NCBI RefSeq assembly: GCF_038002825.1
Contig: NZ_JBBODF010000001.1
Span: 4,836,001 to 4,900,000, forward strand
Direction: 5' to 3'
Source of the DNA: Paenibacillus sp. FSL H8-0048
GTDB taxonomy: Bacteria > Bacillota > Bacilli > Paenibacillales > Paenibacillaceae
Length of the DNA: 64,000 nt
The notes beneath the pieces are model-generated. The model did no database searches and had not been told where the DNA came from. It saw only the letters and a program-made list of their open reading frames with translations. Made by a program: the position numbers and the translations under genes. This document shows positions 61,426 to 64,000 of the stretch, one piece after another (within the stretch, counting starts at the first letter, position 1; each line of letters opens with the position of its first letter).

Positions 61426-61971
61426 ATGTATATTCCCATATCACGAATCAACGCCGCTTCGCTGACCCGCTCACCGCAACAGGCGGAGCACGCTTCCGCC
61501 GGGCGCTCTTCGCTCAGCTTCCCGGAGATGATGGCGGCTGTGGGAGCGGCAATTGAAGATCAGGCACGCAGAATCAAGGCAAGGTACGGCCTGTCAGTCC
61601 GCATTATGGCGGTAGCCAAAGAAGGCAGCAAGGGGAAGAAGGCGGATGCAGGAGAGCGGAGGGATCAGCGGGAGCTTGTAATCGCTCCTAATATTCTGCA
61701 GCAGATGAGCAAAGATCCTGTGATGCAGCGTAGGGTATATGGCTATCTTGACGAGTATGTGCGCGGGCCGCACCCCTCGCCCGGCCATAGCCTGATCATT
61801 CACAGGGACGGCACCTCCACTCTTCTTCCTGCCGCCGCAAGACCGGCAGCAGTGCAGGAGATTACCCATCTACATACCGGGCAACCGGAAATCGCGGGCA
61901 GCTTATACGATCAGGACATGCTGAAGCAGCTCGCGTTCCTCCGGGCCAGGAGAGCAGGCAGGCACCGGTAA
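61426..61971 (+). CDS. Hypothetical protein (MYIPISRINAAS start)
   Basis: A 181-residue hydrophilic protein; no family recognised with confidence. Residues 10-30 are Ser/Ala-rich, the middle is helical (IEDQARRIKARYGLSVRIMAVAKEG), and the second half has VYGYLDEYVRGPHPSPGHSLIIHRDGTSTLLP. AGAGG lies nine bases before the ATG. It follows the flavoprotein by 76 bases without a clear terminator, so it may share its transcript. Confidence 0.6.
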   Translation: MYIPISRINAASLTRSPQQAEHASAGRSSLSFPEMMAAVGAAIEDQARRIKARYGLSVRIMAVAKEGSKGKKADAGERRDQRELVIAPNILQQMSKDPVMQRRVYGYLDEYVRGPHPSPGHSLIIHRDGTSTLLPAAARPAAVQEITHLHTGQPEIAGSLYDQDMLKQLAFLRARRAGRHR

Positions 61972-62135
61972 GAGAGTGTAATCCGCAAATAAGATCCCTG
62001 AATCCATGTGATGTGGAGGCGGGGGTCTTTTTGTGCTGCTGGCATGCGTGTCCCTAAGGCGAACAATGGCCCATCCTGCTGCATAGCATATAGCACCTGC
62101 TTGCTATTTGTAAGTGGAAAGGGGGCGCGTGGCTA

Positions 62136-63557
62136 ATGGGTATCCAGCTTACTGCGATTCATTGGGTGTATCTGGTGTTTATTGTGTTCATTCTGGCGCT
62201 GCTGATCAGGCGGCGTGATACAACCATGATCTGTGTGACCGGGATTCTGGCGCTCGGGCTGCTGGCAACGGCGACGCTCAGCGGGTCGGTGTCAGGGATC
62301 TTTAACTCTTTTGTCTATGCGACTAAGGAGCTGCTCGGCACCATAATGATTATCTCTATTATCGTGGCGATGAGCCGGATTCTGATTATAACGGGCATCA
62401 ACGAGACGATGGTGTCTCCGCTTACCCGGTTCCTGCGCACACCGGCGATGGCCTACTGGGGAATCGGGCTGATTATGATGGTGACCTCGTTCTTCTTCTG
62501 GCCGTCGCCTGCCGTAGCGCTGGTCGGGGCGGTTCTGCTGCCCGTGGCCATCCGGGTCGGCCTGCCTGCGCTGGGCGCAGCGGTAGCGATGAATCTGTTC
62601 GGGCACGGGATCGCCCTCTCCGGCGATTATATTATTCAAGGTGCTCCCAAGCTGACAGCGGATGCCGCCGGCCTTCCGGTGTCCAGCGTAATGCAGGCCA
62701 GTATCCCGCTGGTTGTTGTTATGGGTCTTGTCACGACGGTGAGCGCATTCTGGATGATGAAGCGGGACCAGAAGAACGGCACATGGAGAGACGGCCTGGT
62801 CTCTTCCCCGGGAACAGCAGAGCCTTTGGCTGAGTCAGGGACGGGTGAAGACCAGCCAGTCCTCCTGAGTGACCGTCTGCGCAAAGGGCTGGCGATCGCC
62901 ATTCCGCTGCTCTTCCTGCTGGATGTGGCCGGCATGTTCGTGCTTCACCTGCAAGGCGGCGATGCTACCGCGCTGGTCGGGGGAACCGCCGTGCTGATCC
63001 TTATTGTCATTACCCTTCTGGCCCATCGCGGCCAGGGGCAGGGGCTGGAGAAGATCACCGCCTATCTCATAGAAGGCTTCACCTTCGGCTTCAAGGTCTT
63101 CGGGCCGGTCATCCCGATTGCCGCCTTCTTCTATCTGGGCGACGCTGCCTTCACCGAGCTGTACGGCAAGGTGCTGCCGGACGGCTCGCACGGCATCGTG
63201 AACGACCTGGGCGTGGCCCTGGCGAATCACGTGCCGCTGAACGGGGCTGCATCCGCCGTAACGCTGACGGTGATCGGCGCGATCACCGGCCTCGACGGCT
63301 CCGGGTTCTCCGGCATCTCGCTGGCCGGCTCGATTGCCGGGCTGTTCGCCGCCGCGATCCATTCCGGCGCAGCGACGCTGACCGCCCTTGGGCAGGTGGC
63401 CGCCATCTGGGTGGGCGGCGGCACCCTGATCCCGTGGGCGCTCATTCCCGCCGCTGCGATCTGCGGCGTCAGCCCGTTCGAGCTGGCCCGGCGCAATCTG
63501 AAGCCGGTCCTGCTGGGTCTTACGGCCATGACGATTGTCGCCATGTTCCTGGTGTAG
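62136..63557 (+). CDS. Ion-transporter-superfamily permease
   Basis: A 473-residue integral membrane protein with about 12 helices split by a hydrophilic loop (residues 200-250). Features include GINETMVSPLTRFLR, VTSFFFWPSPAVALVGAVLLP, GHGIALSGDYIIQGAPK, GAITGLDGSGFSG and VGGGTLIPWALIPAAAICGVSP; the twin GxxGSG-like re-entrant segments are typical of carboxylate or ion transporters. The substrate is unknown. AAAGGGGG ribosome site. Confidence 0.72.
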   Translation: MGIQLTAIHWVYLVFIVFILALLIRRRDTTMICVTGILALGLLATATLSGSVSGIFNSFVYATKELLGTIMIISIIVAMSRILIITGINETMVSPLTRFLRTPAMAYWGIGLIMMVTSFFFWPSPAVALVGAVLLPVAIRVGLPALGAAVAMNLFGHGIALSGDYIIQGAPKLTADAAGLPVSSVMQASIPLVVVMGLVTTVSAFWMMKRDQKNGTWRDGLVSSPGTAEPLAESGTGEDQPVLLSDRLRKGLAIAIPLLFLLDVAGMFVLHLQGGDATALVGGTAVLILIVITLLAHRGQGQGLEKITAYLIEGFTFGFKVFGPVIPIAAFFYLGDAAFTELYGKVLPDGSHGIVNDLGVALANHVPLNGAASAVTLTVIGAITGLDGSGFSGISLAGSIAGLFAAAIHSGAATLTALGQVAAIWVGGGTLIPWALIPAAAICGVSPFELARRNLKPVLLGLTAMTIVAMFLV

Positions 63558-63652
63558 GCGATTCTGTGCCAGGACCGGAACCTCCGCATAAGATTGCGCT
63601 CTCCAATCCATCCTAGAGAGGAACCGAAACCGTGATGAGGGGGAAGGATCTT

Positions 63653-63934
63653 ATGAAGCATTACGAATCCAGTCTGCGCACCAACAGTACGGTTGATCAG
63701 GCGCATGATGCGGTGACGAAGCTGCACAACGCTGTAACTCAGGCTTCGAGTCATCCGACCGGGCAGATGTTGGAGCAGGCAGAGAACAGCCTGGAGCACG
63801 CTGAAGAAGCTGTACGCCATGCCCCGGAAGGTTCGGTCGGCAGACAAGGGGTAGATCTGGTCCAAGAGCGGCTGGAGGAAGAGAAGCACAGATTGTCTTC
63901 GATGGATAGGCAGGTTGGCGGGTCCCAGGATTAA
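63653..63934 (+). CDS. Small helical hypothetical protein
   Basis: A 93-residue hydrophilic protein rich in Glu, His and Gln, with probable coiled-coil helices (AHDAVTKLHNAVTQASS, MLEQAENSLEHAEEAVRHA, LVQERLEEEKHRLSSM). No family is recognised. The ATG is chosen because GGGGGAAGG lies about seven bases upstream. Confidence 0.6.
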   Translation: MKHYESSLRTNSTVDQAHDAVTKLHNAVTQASSHPTGQMLEQAENSLEHAEEAVRHAPEGSVGRQGVDLVQERLEEEKHRLSSMDRQVGGSQD

Positions 63935-63956
63935 AGCCTGACACAGGCTATGTTGA

Positions 63957-63998
63957 ACAGGCATTCCCGGAGTTGATCCGGGGTGCCTGTTTGCTTTT
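63957..63998 (+). terminator. Terminator of the last gene
   Basis: Stem ACAGGCATTCCCGG/CCGGGGTGCCTGT followed by TTGCTTTT. Confidence 0.85.
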
Positions 63999-64000
63999 AA

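Overview
The window reads as chromosome from a spore-forming, Gram-positive Paenibacillus-like bacterium. The basis is about 55% GC with strong GGAGG-type ribosome sites and many TTG starts, an alpha/beta-type small acid-soluble spore protein, an S-layer-homology-like export protein, copper-amine-oxidase 'stalk' domains, a CBM36 module closely resembling that of a Paenibacillus xylanase, and a KinB-like sensor kinase. There are no rRNA or tRNA genes, no insertion sequence and no CRISPR array. The genus is an inference from these features, not a database match.

Layout. 0-6 kb: acetyltransferase end, SLH-like protein, APH-fold kinase, membrane GGDEF protein, a divergent HPr kinase paralogue and a spore protein. 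6-8 kb: an AT-richer AbiE-type toxin/antitoxin pair. 8-13.5 kb: AIM24 protein, KinB-like kinase plus TPR protein, and an ABC exporter behind what looks like a leader-peptide attenuator. 13.4-16 kb: a repeat-rich intergenic stretch, an IF-3 paralogue, and an ECF sigma/anti-sigma pair. 16-21.4 kb: a DUF4097 protein with a two-component system, then a TPR-SUKH-Imm51-like protein. 21.4-25 kb: an AT-rich island with a bacteriocin-like secreted protein broken by an amber codon, a small membrane protein, two tandem XRE regulators and a divergent TPR-like protein. 25-31 kb: RidA, SDR/TetR pair, nucleotidyltransferase, GH5-CBM3 cellulase and CE4-CBM36 deacetylase. 31-37 kb: a two-component system divergent from a VTC / DUF4956 / DUF4353 operon. 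37-43.8 kb: CdsA-like enzyme, papain-fold protein, 52-bp hairpin repeats, DinB, APH, lipid kinase, SrpA-like catalase, acetyltransferase, YjdM. 43.8-51.3 kb: NlpC/P60 hydrolase, TetR/MFS efflux pair, MarR/quinone-reductase pair, NmrA-like reductase, stalk-domain protein. 51.4-55.5 kb: Fur-controlled siderophore ABC transporter. 55.5-64 kb: LytTR regulator fused by an apparent deletion to a hydrolase, short UvrC-like protein, MerR with its flavoprotein target, transporter and small proteins.

Much of the window is small regulator-plus-target modules whose operators can be read directly: a TetR palindrome at the SDR gene, shared TetR boxes at the MFS locus, MarR boxes at the quinone reductase, an HxlR-like box, a Fur box, and a MerR operator with a 19-bp spacer. 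The parts most worth attention are the bacteriocin-like island with its split XRE/TPR regulators, the attenuator upstream of the ABC exporter, the IF-3 paralogue together with two regulators that seem to need AUA/AUC-type starts, the composite immunity-like protein, and the VTC/DUF4956/DUF4353 module.
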